DNA from: Caulobacterales bacterium
Lineage (GTDB): Bacteria; Pseudomonadota; Alphaproteobacteria; Caulobacterales; Caulobacteraceae
Length of the DNA stretch: 41,337 nucleotides
Direction of reading: 5' to 3'
Assembly (NCBI GenBank): GCA_947474395.1
Contig: CANJID010000039.1
Location: 1-41,337, forward strand
The position numbers were made by a program, and so were the translations under genes. Positions 8,357 through 17,541 of the stretch are shown piece by piece; the first letter of the stretch is position 1; each line of letters opens with the position of its first letter. The notes beneath the pieces were generated by a model. It searched no databases. It saw nothing but the letters and a program-made list of their open reading frames with translations, and was not told the origin of the DNA.

Positions 8357-8417
8357 GCCCTTCCTGGGCGTTTCCTCCCTATGAACTCCAAGCCCCGGCC
8401 TCACCGCCGGGGCTTTT
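8357..8417 (+). ncRNA. Candidate small RNA of about 60 nt
   Basis: Between the proposed promoter and the terminator lies a small hairpin (GCCC, TTCCT loop, GGGC, 8357-8369), then an unpaired stretch with TTTCCTCCCT (8371-8380), then the terminator stem. CCUCCC in a single-stranded position can pair with Shine-Dalgarno sequences, a pattern seen in several alphaproteobacterial sRNAs. No start codon with a ribosome site is present. Alternatively the terminator simply serves the secreted-protein gene that ends at 8280. Confidence 0.4.
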
Positions 8418-8420
8418 TTT
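8390..8420 (+). terminator. Intrinsic terminator
   Basis: Perfect 10-bp stem AAGCCCCGGC/GCCGGGGCTT with a six-base loop and seven T (8414-8420). It ends against the stop codon of the converging dehydrogenase gene and would stop rightward transcription. Confidence 0.92.
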
Positions 8421-9325
8421 CATTTCGCCTTGAGCTCGATTCCGGCCCGTTCCTCCATCGCCCGCACCACGTAGCTGACGCTTGCGGCCGGCGGCGCGAC
8501 CGCCTGCACCGCGCGCCACAGGGCCCGGGCATGGTCGTTGAGCGGAACCTCGATCCCGCCCTCCTCGGCCACCCGGCTGGCGATATCCATGTCCTTCATC
8601 ATCAGGTCGAGCTTGAAGAGATCGTCGAACTTCCGGTTGAAGACGCGGCTGCGATACTGGGTCTTCGAAACCCAGGAGCCGCCGGTAGAGACGTCCAGCA
8701 CGTCGTTCATCACCACCGGGTCGAGGCCGGCGCGGGCGCCCGCCAAGAGGGTTTCGGTGGTGGCGATCAGGGTGGCGGCGCTGAGCAGGTTGTTGAGCGA
8801 CTTCATCACATGGCCCGAGCTGATTGGGCCGAGGTGGAAGGACTGCTTGCCCATCACATCGAGGAGAGGCTGGACCCGCGCGATGTCGGTCGCGTCGCCG
8901 CCGACCATGAACACCAGCTCGGCCGCCCTGGCGCCCGGCTCCGCGCCGGAGACGGGGGCGTCGACCATGGCGATCCCCAGCGCCTTCAGGCGGCCGGCCG
9001 TCTCAAGGGTCAGCCAGGGCTGGGCGGAGGATGTGTCCAGGAGCAGGCTTCCGGCCTTCAAGCCCTCGATCAGCCCGCCCTGCCCCAGGGCGGTCTCCCG
9101 CACCTCCTTGCCCGAGGGCAGCATGGTCACGACGATGTCGGAGGCCTCGGCCACCGCCCGCGGCGAGGCGGCGATGGAGACGTCGCCCCCGGCCGCCTTC
9201 ACCCCCTCAGCCGCCGCCGGGTTGAGGTCGAACACGGTCAACGGATATCCGGCCGCCGCGATGTGACGGGCCATGTGCCCGCCCATGACGCCCAGGCCAA
9301 TGAATCCGACGCGCTCGACCGCCAT
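8420..9325 (-). CDS. NAD(P)-dependent oxidoreductase, 3-hydroxyisobutyrate dehydrogenase family
   Basis: 301 residues of the beta-hydroxyacid dehydrogenase family. Rossmann motif GFIGLGVMGGHMA (residues about 7-19), substrate block VDAPVSGAEPGA (about 120-131), catalytic lysine in SSGHVMKSLNN (about 171-174), and the C-terminal helix block LDLMMKDMDIA. Members oxidise 3-hydroxyisobutyrate (valine breakdown), tartronate semialdehyde or related hydroxy acids with NAD(P). The substrate is not decidable from these motifs, and no valine-catabolism genes are adjacent. Divergent from the GMC flavoenzyme gene, with 123 bases between. Confidence 0.88.
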   Translation of the reverse strand: MAVERVGFIGLGVMGGHMARHIAAAGYPLTVFDLNPAAAEGVKAAGGDVSIAASPRAVAEASDIVVTMLPSGKEVRETALGQGGLIEGLKAGSLLLDTSSAQPWLTLETAGRLKALGIAMVDAPVSGAEPGARAAELVFMVGGDATDIARVQPLLDVMGKQSFHLGPISSGHVMKSLNNLLSAATLIATTETLLAGARAGLDPVVMNDVLDVSTGGSWVSKTQYRSRVFNRKFDDLFKLDLMMKDMDIASRVAEEGGIEVPLNDHARALWRAVQAVAPPAASVSYVVRAMEERAGIELKAK

Positions 9326-9448
9326 GATTGTTCCAATCCTTGAAAATGCGGCGTCATCGAAGACGCCACGACGCTAATGCGCAAGAGCCGAGGGCGAGTT
9401 GCGCCCGCCCGCCTCGTCGGCCACGGTGTGGGCCAAGAGGAAACCTTC

Positions 9449-11092
9449 ATGCAAGGCGCTACCGTGAGCGAGTACGACTACATCATCGTCGGCGCCGGCT
9501 CGGCCGGCTGCGTCCTGGCCAACCGGCTGTCGGCCGACCCGACCGTGAAGGTCTGCCTGATCGAGGCCGGCGGCTCGGACCGCAAGCTGCCGGTCAAGGC
9601 CCAGATCGAGGTGCCGGTCGGGGTCGTGACCCTGATCGCCAACCCCAAGCACAACTGGATGCACAGCTTTTCCGCCGGGCCGGAACTGGGCGGGCGCGAC
9701 ATCTTCTGCCCGCGCGGCCGGGTGATCGGCGGGTCGAGCTCGATCAACGGCATGGTCTATAGCCGCGGCCACCGGGCCGACTACGACCAGTGGGCCGCCA
9801 TGGGCGCCAAGGGCTGGTCCTACGCTGACGTGCTTCCGGCCTACAAAAAGGGGGAGAATTTCGAGGGCGGGGCTTCGGACTTCCATGGCGTCGGGGGCGA
9901 GCTGAATGTCGCCGAGGAACGGACGCTCAATCCCGTGACCGAGGTCTTCCTGGAAGCCGCCGGCCAGTGCCAGCTGCGCGAGAACCGCGACTTCAACGGC
10001 GTCGAGCAGGACGGCGTCGGGCCCTTCCAGGTCACCCAGAAGAACGGCGAGCGCTGGTCGAGCGCGCGGGCCTTCCTCCACCCCGTCCTGAACCGGCTGA
10101 ACCTGACGGTGCTGGAGAACACCCTGACCCGCCGGATCAATTTCGAGGGCAAGCGGGCCGTCGGCGTCACCGTCATCCGCGACGGGCAGGAGCAGGTCTT
10201 GCGCGCCCGCCGCGAGGTGGTGCTGTCGGCCGGCGCCATCGCCTCGCCGCACCTTCTCATGTTGTCGGGGGTGGGCGAGGCGGCGCAGCTGAAGGCGCAC
10301 GGCATCCCCGTGGTGCTCGACCTGCCGGGGGTCGGAAAGAACCTGCAGGACCACCAGGACATCCCCGTGATCGCCGCCGGGCGCACCGGCCACTCCTTCG
10401 GCCTTTCCTTGCGCGCCCTGCCCTGGATGATCGCCGCGCCCTTCCAGTACCTCTTCGGCCGGCGCGGACCCCTCACCACCACCACGGTCGAGGCCGCCGC
10501 CTTCGCGCGCTCCAGCCCGGAGCAGGAGCGGCCGGACCTGGAGCTGATCTTCGCGCCGCTCCTGAAGAACCAGCTCGATAAGCTGATGCCGTTCGGCCAC
10601 GGCTACACCATCCATGTCCAGGTCCTGCGGCCCAAGAGCCGGGGGCAGCTGGTCCTGACCTCCGCCGATCCCGCCGCCAAGCCGCGTCTGGAGCCCAACT
10701 TCATGTCCGCCGAGGAGGACCTGCGCGCCATGGCCAGCGGCGTGCGCCTCGCGCGGCGGATCCTGGCGGCGCCGGCCTTCGCGGCTTACGGCGGCGCCGA
10801 GCTGGCGCCCGGTCTGGACATCCAGACCGACGAAGAGCTGGCCGCCCACATCCGCGCCAACGTCGCCACCGGCTTCCACCCCGCGGGCACCTGCAAGATG
10901 GGGGACGAACCCGACGCCGTGGTGGACGAGAAACTGCGGGTGCGCGGGCTGGAAGGGCTGCGCGTGGCCGACGCCTCGATCATGCCCACCATCGTCGCCG
11001 GCCACACCAACGCCCCGGCCATCATGATCGGCGAGCGGGCGTCGAGCTTCATCCTGGAGGCCGCCGCAGGCGAAACCGCCGTAGCCGCCTGA
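9449..11092 (+). CDS. GMC family FAD-dependent oxidoreductase (choline dehydrogenase-like)
   Basis: 547 residues. The FAD motif GAGSAG is at residues 15-20. GMC signature 1 (GRVIGGSSSINGMVYSRG) and signature 2 (GAIASPHLLMLSGVG) are present, as are the C-terminal catalytic residues His477 (GFHPAGTCKMG) and Asn521 (AGHTNAPAIMIGERA). Such enzymes oxidise primary or polyol alcohols with FAD. Choline dehydrogenase, polyethylene-glycol dehydrogenase and other alcohol dehydrogenases look alike at this level, so no substrate is claimed. The ATG at 9449 follows AAGAGGAAAC; 24 in-frame codons upstream are not homologous. No signal peptide. Confidence 0.9.
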   Translation: MQGATVSEYDYIIVGAGSAGCVLANRLSADPTVKVCLIEAGGSDRKLPVKAQIEVPVGVVTLIANPKHNWMHSFSAGPELGGRDIFCPRGRVIGGSSSINGMVYSRGHRADYDQWAAMGAKGWSYADVLPAYKKGENFEGGASDFHGVGGELNVAEERTLNPVTEVFLEAAGQCQLRENRDFNGVEQDGVGPFQVTQKNGERWSSARAFLHPVLNRLNLTVLENTLTRRINFEGKRAVGVTVIRDGQEQVLRARREVVLSAGAIASPHLLMLSGVGEAAQLKAHGIPVVLDLPGVGKNLQDHQDIPVIAAGRTGHSFGLSLRALPWMIAAPFQYLFGRRGPLTTTTVEAAAFARSSPEQERPDLELIFAPLLKNQLDKLMPFGHGYTIHVQVLRPKSRGQLVLTSADPAAKPRLEPNFMSAEEDLRAMASGVRLARRILAAPAFAAYGGAELAPGLDIQTDEELAAHIRANVATGFHPAGTCKMGDEPDAVVDEKLRVRGLEGLRVADASIMPTIVAGHTNAPAIMIGERASSFILEAAAGETAVAA

Positions 11093-11096
11093 GCCG

Positions 11097-11993
11097 TTAT
11101 TGCGGCGCGCGGGGCCAGTCAGGGGTCTGGTTGCGGAACCAGGTCAGCTGCCGCTTGGCGTAGCGGCGGGTCTCGCGCTGGGCGAGTTCGGTCGCCTCGG
11201 CGAGGGTGATCTCCCCGGCCAGATGGCGGGCAAGTTCGCGGACCCCCAGCGCCTTCATGGCCGGCAAGACGGGATCGAGGTCGCGCGCCACCAGGCGGCT
11301 GACCTCCTCCAGGGCGCCGTCCCCGACCATCGCCTCGAACCGCGCGTCGCAGCGGGCGTAGAGGACGTCGCGGGGCGGCTCGACCACCAGTGGCCGGAAG
11401 GCGAAGGCCCCGCCCTCTGAGGACGCGGCCTGCCAGTCGGTGAGCGCCCGCCCGGTCGCCTGCAGCACCTCATAGGCCCGGGAGAGGCGCTGACGATCGC
11501 CCGGCGCGATCCGAGCCGCGGCGACGGGATCTTTGCCGCGCAGCATTTCCCGGAAGTCGCGCTCACCCATCCGGTCGAACAGGGCGCCGACCTCGGCCCG
11601 CGCCTCGGCCGAGATGGCCGGGATGTCCGCCAGGCCCTCGGTCAGGGCGCGAAAATACAGACCCGTGCCGCCGACCACCACGGCGGGACGCCCCCGCGCG
11701 GCGATTTCCGCCAGCACCCCTTGCGCGGCCCGCAGCCAGCGGCCCACCGACCACGCCTCGCCGGCGTCCGCGACGCCGTAGAGGTGATGGGGAACGCGGG
11801 CCGTCTCCGCCTCCGTCGGCCGGGCGGTCAGCACGGACAGGTCCGCGTAAAGCTGCATGGAGTCGGCGTTGACGATCTCGCCGCCCATCTCCTCGGCGAG
11901 CTTCAGCGCGAGCGCCGACTTGCCGCTTGCGGTGGGGCCCGCGATCAGCCAGACGGTCGGCCCTTCCTGAGATGGGTTCCCAAGTCTCTCCAA
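11097..11993 (-). CDS. miaA: tRNA dimethylallyltransferase (MiaA)
   Basis: Transfers a dimethylallyl group from DMAPP to A37 of tRNAs that read UNN codons. 298 residues. P-loop GPTASGKS (about 19-26), the substrate-binding block NADSMQLY, catalytic region [12 protein letters not shown], and the tRNA-binding [13 protein letters not shown] near the C-terminus. The only possible start is a TTG at 11993: there is no ATG or GTG before the P-loop. Its first base is also the A of a potential serB ATG on the other strand, so the two genes are head-to-head without any gap. It converges with the GMC gene (four bases between stops). Confidence 0.95.
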   Translation of the reverse strand: MERLGNPSQEGPTVWLIAGPTASGKSALALKLAEEMGGEIVNADSMQLYADLSVLTARPTEAETARVPHHLYGVADAGEAWSVGRWLRAAQGVLAEIAARGRPAVVVGGTGLYFRALTEGLADIPAISAEARAEVGALFDRMGERDFREMLRGKDPVAAARIAPGDRQRLSRAYEVLQATGRALTDWQAASSEGGAFAFRPLVVEPPRDVLYARCDARFEAMVGDGALEEVSRLVARDLDPVLPAMKALGVRELARHLAGEITLAEATELAQRETRRYAKRQLTWFRNQTPDWPRAPQ

Positions 11994-12889
11994 TGCTGCT
12001 CGCCCTCACCCTCGTCGCCGACGGCCCGCACGGGCTCGCCATGGCCAGTCGCCTCGCCGCCGAAGCCGTGGCCGCCGCGGGGGGAGCCGTCAAGGCGCCG
12101 ACGCCGCTGGGACCCGGCGCTCTGGACTGGATCGTGGAAGGCGCCGAACGCGCGGACGTACGCGCCGCCGTGGAATCCGCCCTGGCCGAGCTGCCGGTGG
12201 ACGTCTGCGTGCAACCCGCGGAGGGACGCAAGAAGCGCCTGCTGGTCGCCGACATGGATTCCACCATCATCGGCTGCGAGTGCATCGACGAGCTGGCCGA
12301 CTTCGCAGGGTTGAAGGCCGAAATCTCGGCCATCACCGAGCGGGCCATGCGGGGCGAGCTCGACTTCGAGGGCGCCCTGACCGAGCGGGTGGGGATGCTC
12401 AAGGGCATGGACACCGGCGCGCTGCAGCGCTGCTACGACGAGCGGGTGCGGCTGAACCCCGGCGCCAAGACGGCGACGGCCACCATGGCCGCCAATGGCG
12501 CGCGCTGCGTCCTGGTCTCGGGGGGGTTCGAGTTCTTCACCAGCCGCGTCGCCGAGGCGGCGGGCTTCCAGGCCCAGCGCGGCAACCGCCTGTTGGAAGC
12601 GAACGGCGCCCTGACCGGGGAGGTGGGCCGCCCCATCCTAGGCCGCGAGGCCAAGCTGGCGGCGCTGCGGCAAGAGGCGGAGGCCTTGGGCATCGGTCTC
12701 GACCAGACCCTGGCAATCGGCGACGGCGCCAACGACCTCGCCATGATCGGCGCGGCGGGCCTTGGGATCGCCTACCGCGCCAAGCCGGTGGTGGCGGCCG
12801 AAGCCGACGCCCGCATCGACCACGCCGACCTCACCGCCCTGCTCTACTTCCAGGGCTACCGCGCCGAAGAGTTCGCCGTCCGGGATTAG
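11993..12889 (+). CDS. serB: Phosphoserine phosphatase
   Basis: Last step of serine synthesis, hydrolysing L-phosphoserine in the cytosol. HAD-fold motifs: nucleophile [15 protein letters not shown], motif [10 protein letters not shown], motif III lysine near [13 protein letters not shown], and motif [18 protein letters not shown]. An N-terminal region of about 70 residues ([10 protein letters not shown]) matches the ACT-like part of longer SerB proteins. Two ATG starts are possible, 11972 and 11993; neither has a strong ribosome site, and 11993 (298 residues) gives the usual length. It shares base 11993 with miaA and overlaps hflC by four bases at its 3' end. Confidence 0.94.
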   Translation: MLLALTLVADGPHGLAMASRLAAEAVAAAGGAVKAPTPLGPGALDWIVEGAERADVRAAVESALAELPVDVCVQPAEGRKKRLLVADMDSTIIGCECIDELADFAGLKAEISAITERAMRGELDFEGALTERVGMLKGMDTGALQRCYDERVRLNPGAKTATATMAANGARCVLVSGGFEFFTSRVAEAAGFQAQRGNRLLEANGALTGEVGRPILGREAKLAALRQEAEALGIGLDQTLAIGDGANDLAMIGAAGLGIAYRAKPVVAAEADARIDHADLTALLYFQGYRAEEFAVRD

Positions 12890-13779
12890 CGCCCGTTCGG
12901 GCCCTTCTCAAAGTAGCGGAAGAAGTCCGAGCTCGGGTTCAGGATCATGGTGGTGTCCCCCTGGCCGAGCGCGCCGTCATAGGCCTGCATGGCCCGGTAG
13001 AAGGCCGCAAAGCTGGGGTTCTTGCCATAGGCCTGGGCGAAGATGGCCGCGCGCTTGGCGTCGCCCTCGCCTCGGACCTTCTCGCCTTCCTCGGTGGCGG
13101 TGGCGAGCGTGATGGCCACCTCCTTGTCGGCGCCGGCGATGATCTCGCGCTTCTGCTGCTCGCCGACGGCGCGGCGCCGCGCGGCCTCCTGCTGGCGGGA
13201 GGTCTGCATGCGGCGGAACACGGAGAGCTGGATCTGCTGGGGCAGGTCCACCCGCTTGACCCTCACGTCGATCACCTCAATGCCGAGCTGCGACTGCCGG
13301 GCTCGGGTGGTGACGTCGGCGCGGGTGGCGCGCATCAGCTCGTCCCGGCGCCCGGCGACGATGTCGCTGGACGTCACCCGGCCCAGCACCTGGCGCAAGC
13401 TGGAGTTGACCAGCCGCTCCAGCCGGTCGGCCGCCGTGCGCTCGTCGCGCAGGGTGCGGTAGAACTGCAGCGGGTCGGAGATGCGGTAGCGCAGGAAGGC
13501 GTCCACCACCAGGCGCTGCTGGTCGGCGGCGATGATCTCTTCCTGCGCGGCCTCCAGCGGCTGGTTGCGCTTGTCGAGCATCAGCACGGTCTCGAAAAAC
13601 GGCACCTTCAGCTTCAGGCCGGGGTCGTTCTCGCGGAAGGCGTTGACCACCCGCACCGGCTCGCCGAAGCGGGTCACCACCGCCTGCTTGCGCTGGTCGA
13701 CCACGTAGAAGGTGTTGAAGATGAGGATCAGGCCGAAGAGGAGGCCGACGCCCCAGACGATCATGCGTTGCTGGTTCAT
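12886..13779 (-). CDS. hflC: Protease modulator HflC
   Basis: 297 residues. One N-terminal membrane segment (about 6-27, IVWGVGLLFGLILIFNTFYVV) is followed by a periplasmic SPFH/band-7 domain (VVDQRKQAVVTRFGEP through MQTSRQQEAARRRAVGEQQ). HflC and HflK form the large complex that cages and regulates the FtsH protease in the inner membrane. The start overlaps the hflK stop by four bases (ATGA, 13776-13779), showing translational coupling. The C-terminus (DTTMILNPSSDFFRYF) is typical. Its stop overlaps serB on the other strand. Confidence 0.96.
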   Translation of the reverse strand: MNQQRMIVWGVGLLFGLILIFNTFYVVDQRKQAVVTRFGEPVRVVNAFRENDPGLKLKVPFFETVLMLDKRNQPLEAAQEEIIAADQQRLVVDAFLRYRISDPLQFYRTLRDERTAADRLERLVNSSLRQVLGRVTSSDIVAGRRDELMRATRADVTTRARQSQLGIEVIDVRVKRVDLPQQIQLSVFRRMQTSRQQEAARRRAVGEQQKREIIAGADKEVAITLATATEEGEKVRGEGDAKRAAIFAQAYGKNPSFAAFYRAMQAYDGALGQGDTTMILNPSSDFFRYFEKGPNGR

Positions 13780-15074
13780 CGGGCGGCTCCCTGGGCGGCC
13801 TGGGCCGCTTGCGCTGTCTGCTCGGGCGTGGGCGCCTGGACCGCCACCGCCGGCGTATCGCGGCGCAGGATGGTCGAGGGCAGGACGATGGGGGCGGTGC
13901 CGCCCTTGCCGTCGACCACCACCTTGTTGGAAGCGCGCAGCACCCGCTCCATGGTTTCGAGATAAAGCCGCTGGCGGGTCACGTCCGGCGCCCGGCGGTA
14001 TTCGGCCTCGATCTGGGAGAACCGCGAGGCCTCCCCGCCCGCGACACGGACCACCTGCTCGCGGTAGCCTTCGGCCGACTGGGTGATCTTGGCCGCGTCG
14101 CCCTTGGCCTCGTTGATCACCCGGTTGCGGTATGTGTTGGCCTCGTTGGCGGCGCTTTCAGCGTCCTGATCGGCGTTGGTCACCTCGCGGAAGGCGGCGA
14201 TCACCTCCTGCGGCGGGTTGGAGTTGCGGATTTGCACTTCCACCACCGAGACCCCCGAGCCGTAAGCGTCGAGGATACGCTGCATCAGTTCGGCCGCCTG
14301 CGCCTGAACCTGGCCGCGGCCGGTGGTCAGAATTGCGTCCAGCGGGGTCTTGCCGACGATCTCGCGCATGGCGCTCTCGGCGACCATCTTCACGGTGGCG
14401 TCCGGGTCGGCGACCTTGAACAGGTAGTCGGCGGCGTTGTTGACGCGCCACTGCACCGAGAAATTGAGATCGACGATGTTCTCGTCGCCGGTGAGCATCA
14501 GGCTCTCCTCGGGCACGGCCGCTCCGCCGGGGCCGCTGGCCCCGCCGATGTCCAGCCGGTTCAGGCTGGTGACCGAGATCTTCTCCATATGCTCGATCGG
14601 CCCGGGCAGGCGGTAGCGCAGGCCCGGCCCCTCGGAGCGGGAATAGGCGCCGAAGCGGGTGACCACCGCCTCCTGGTCGGGCTGGACCACGTAGAAGCCA
14701 GACATGGCCCAGAGCGCGACGGCCACGCCGCCGATGGCGGCGAAGGCCCCCGGCTGCACGCCGCGTCCGCGACCGCCGCCGAAGATTCGGTCAAAGCGCT
14801 CGCGAAGCTGGGCCGAAAGTTCGTCGAGATCGGGGCCCTTCGGACCACCCGGACCGCCGAGCGGCCGACGCGGACCGTCACTGCGGGGACGTCCCGGGCC
14901 ACGGCCGCCGCCGGAACCGCCACCCGAACCGCCCCAAGGCCCCTTGCGCGGGCCCGACGGTTCGTCGGAAGACTTCTCGTCGTCGCTCGGGCCCTCGCCG
15001 TCACCGGAGGAGCCGCCTGAACCGCCAGGGCCGGAGCCCCATGGGCCGGGTTTGATATTGTCGTTCCAGGGCAT
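13776..15074 (-). CDS. hflK: FtsH protease activity modulator HflK
   Basis: 432 residues from the ATG at 15074 (MPWNDNIKPGPWGSG); a longer in-frame start at 15140 gives Ala/Arg-rich noise. About 80 residues rich in Gly, Pro, Ser and Arg come first and are expected to be disordered in the cytosol. A membrane segment (AFAAIGGVAVALWAMSGFYVV) and an SPFH domain (QPDQEAVVTRFGAY, then FREVTNADQDAESAANEANT) follow. Partner of HflC in the FtsH-regulating complex. First gene of the hflK-hflC operon, divergent from mrp. Confidence 0.95.
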   Translation of the reverse strand: MPWNDNIKPGPWGSGPGGSGGSSGDGEGPSDDEKSSDEPSGPRKGPWGGSGGGSGGGRGPGRPRSDGPRRPLGGPGGPKGPDLDELSAQLRERFDRIFGGGRGRGVQPGAFAAIGGVAVALWAMSGFYVVQPDQEAVVTRFGAYSRSEGPGLRYRLPGPIEHMEKISVTSLNRLDIGGASGPGGAAVPEESLMLTGDENIVDLNFSVQWRVNNAADYLFKVADPDATVKMVAESAMREIVGKTPLDAILTTGRGQVQAQAAELMQRILDAYGSGVSVVEVQIRNSNPPQEVIAAFREVTNADQDAESAANEANTYRNRVINEAKGDAAKITQSAEGYREQVVRVAGGEASRFSQIEAEYRRAPDVTRQRLYLETMERVLRASNKVVVDGKGGTAPIVLPSTILRRDTPAVAVQAPTPEQTAQAAQAAQGAAR

Positions 15075-15097
15075 GGGGTCGTGTCGTCTTTTGCTGA

Positions 15098-15138
15098 GGC
15101 GCGCGGAAGCGCGCGCCGCCGGCCTTGCAGACAAGGCC
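15098..15138. other. Two adjacent hairpins between hflK and mrp
   Basis: GGCGCGC/GCGCGCC around a GGAA tetraloop (15098-15115) and GGCCTTG/CAAGGCC around CAGA (15121-15138). Both lie in the 123-base divergent region. Neither is followed by a T-run, so they are leader structures or operator-like dyads rather than terminators. Confidence 0.5.
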
Positions 15139-15197
15139 ATCGTTTCGGATATGTGCAGAGCTTGCCGTCAGCGCAAGCAAACTCGGAGAGCCAGACC

Positions 15198-16436
15198 TTG
15201 AGTTCCTCGTCAGACGGCCCGGCTCCCCTCGACCGCAAGACGGTGCTGACCGCCCTCGACAGGGTCTTGGATCCCAAGAGCGGGCTGGGCCTGGTGGCCG
15301 CGGGCCTGGTGCAGGGACTGGCGATCGGGCCGGGGCGGATCGGCTTCATGATCGAAATTTCCCCCGCCGACGCAGCGATCTACGAGCCTGTGGCCGCCGC
15401 CGCCGAGGCGGCCCTGAAGGCCCTGCCCGGGGTGGAACGCGCCGCCGTGGTCCTGACCGGCGAGGGCGGGAAGGCTCCGGCGCCGCCCTCCGGCCGCGCC
15501 GCGCCGCCGGCGGCGACCGAATTCGCGCCCACCGTGCGCGTGCGCAGGGGCGGCGGCGTGCGCATCTCCGACGACGCAAAGGCGCAGGGCGGTCCCGAAC
15601 CGCACCAGCCCCCGCCGCTCAAGCCCGACCACGTGGGGCTGATGCTTGCCGTGGCCTCGGGCAAGGGCGGGGTGGGCAAGTCCACCGTCTCGGTCAATCT
15701 CGCCTGCGCCTTCGCGGCCCTGGGCTACCGGGTCGGACTGATGGACGCCGACGTCTACGGCCCCTCAGCACCGCGCATGTTCGGCATCGAGGGCGAGCCT
15801 GAGATCGGCCCTGGGGGCAAGCTGGTCCCGATCGAGGCCTGGGGCGTGAAGGTCATGTCGATCGGCTTCATCGTCGATGAGGGCGCGCCGATGATCTGGC
15901 GCGGACCCATGGCCTCCTCGGCCGTGAACCAGTTCCTGCGCGACGTGGCCTGGGGCAGCGAGGCCGAGCCCCTCGACATCCTGGTGATCGACATGCCCCC
16001 CGGCACCGGCGACATCCAGCTGACCCTGGTGCAGCGGACCGCCCTGGCCGGGGCGGTGCTGGTCTCCACCCCGCAGGAAGTGGCCCTGATCGACGTGCGC
16101 CGGGGCGCGGCCATGTTCGAGAAGACCGGCGTGCCGATCCTCGGCGTGATCGAGAACATGGCCTATTTCACCAACCCCGCGACGGGCGAGCCGATCGAGA
16201 TCTTCGGGCGTGGCGGGGCGAAGCAGACGGCCGCCGACCTCGGCGCCCCGTTCCTGGGCGAGATTCCCATCGAGGTCGCCCTGCGGGAAGCCTGCGACGA
16301 CGGCAAGCCCCTGGTCGCCACCCAACCCGACACCCCCGCCGCCCGCGCCTTCATCGCCGCCGCCACCACCCTGGCCGCCAGCCTCATGGCCGGCGACACG
16401 GCCAAGCCGGCGCCCAAAATTGTGTTCGAGGACTGA
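15198..16436 (+). CDS. Mrp/ApbC family iron-sulfur cluster carrier ATPase
   Basis: About 412 residues. An N-terminal DUF59/MIP18-like domain (about 10-85) is followed by a Pro/Ala-rich linker and a P-loop ATPase with the deviant Walker A motif SGKGGVGKST (about 154-163), DADVYGPSAPRMFG, the switch block DILVIDMPPGTGDIQLTL and STPQEVALIDVRR. In this family the dimer carries a [4Fe-4S] cluster on a CxxC motif after IENM. Here the corresponding stretch is IENMAYFTNPATGEPIEIFG, without cysteines. The TTG at 15198 has GGAGAG eight bases upstream and begins just before the conserved DUF59 part; a GTG at 15081 is possible but its extension is not conserved-looking. Confidence 0.9.
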   Translation: MSSSSDGPAPLDRKTVLTALDRVLDPKSGLGLVAAGLVQGLAIGPGRIGFMIEISPADAAIYEPVAAAAEAALKALPGVERAAVVLTGEGGKAPAPPSGRAAPPAATEFAPTVRVRRGGGVRISDDAKAQGGPEPHQPPPLKPDHVGLMLAVASGKGGVGKSTVSVNLACAFAALGYRVGLMDADVYGPSAPRMFGIEGEPEIGPGGKLVPIEAWGVKVMSIGFIVDEGAPMIWRGPMASSAVNQFLRDVAWGSEAEPLDILVIDMPPGTGDIQLTLVQRTALAGAVLVSTPQEVALIDVRRGAAMFEKTGVPILGVIENMAYFTNPATGEPIEIFGRGGAKQTAADLGAPFLGEIPIEVALREACDDGKPLVATQPDTPAARAFIAAATTLAASLMAGDTAKPAPKIVFED

Positions 16437-16438
16437 GA

Positions 16439-17539
<1,101 letters not shown>

Positions 17540-17541
17540 GA

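Noticed and set aside
9374-11005. Minus-strand open frame of 543 codons opposite the GMC oxidoreductase
   Set aside because: High GC keeps antisense frames open. Its composition (Gly/Asp/His/Val-rich, no motifs) is that of a shadow, while the plus strand has all GMC signatures.
12280-13965. Plus-strand open frame of 561 codons across serB, hflC and hflK
   Set aside because: It runs through three well-supported genes in the wrong frame or strand and has no recognisable motif.
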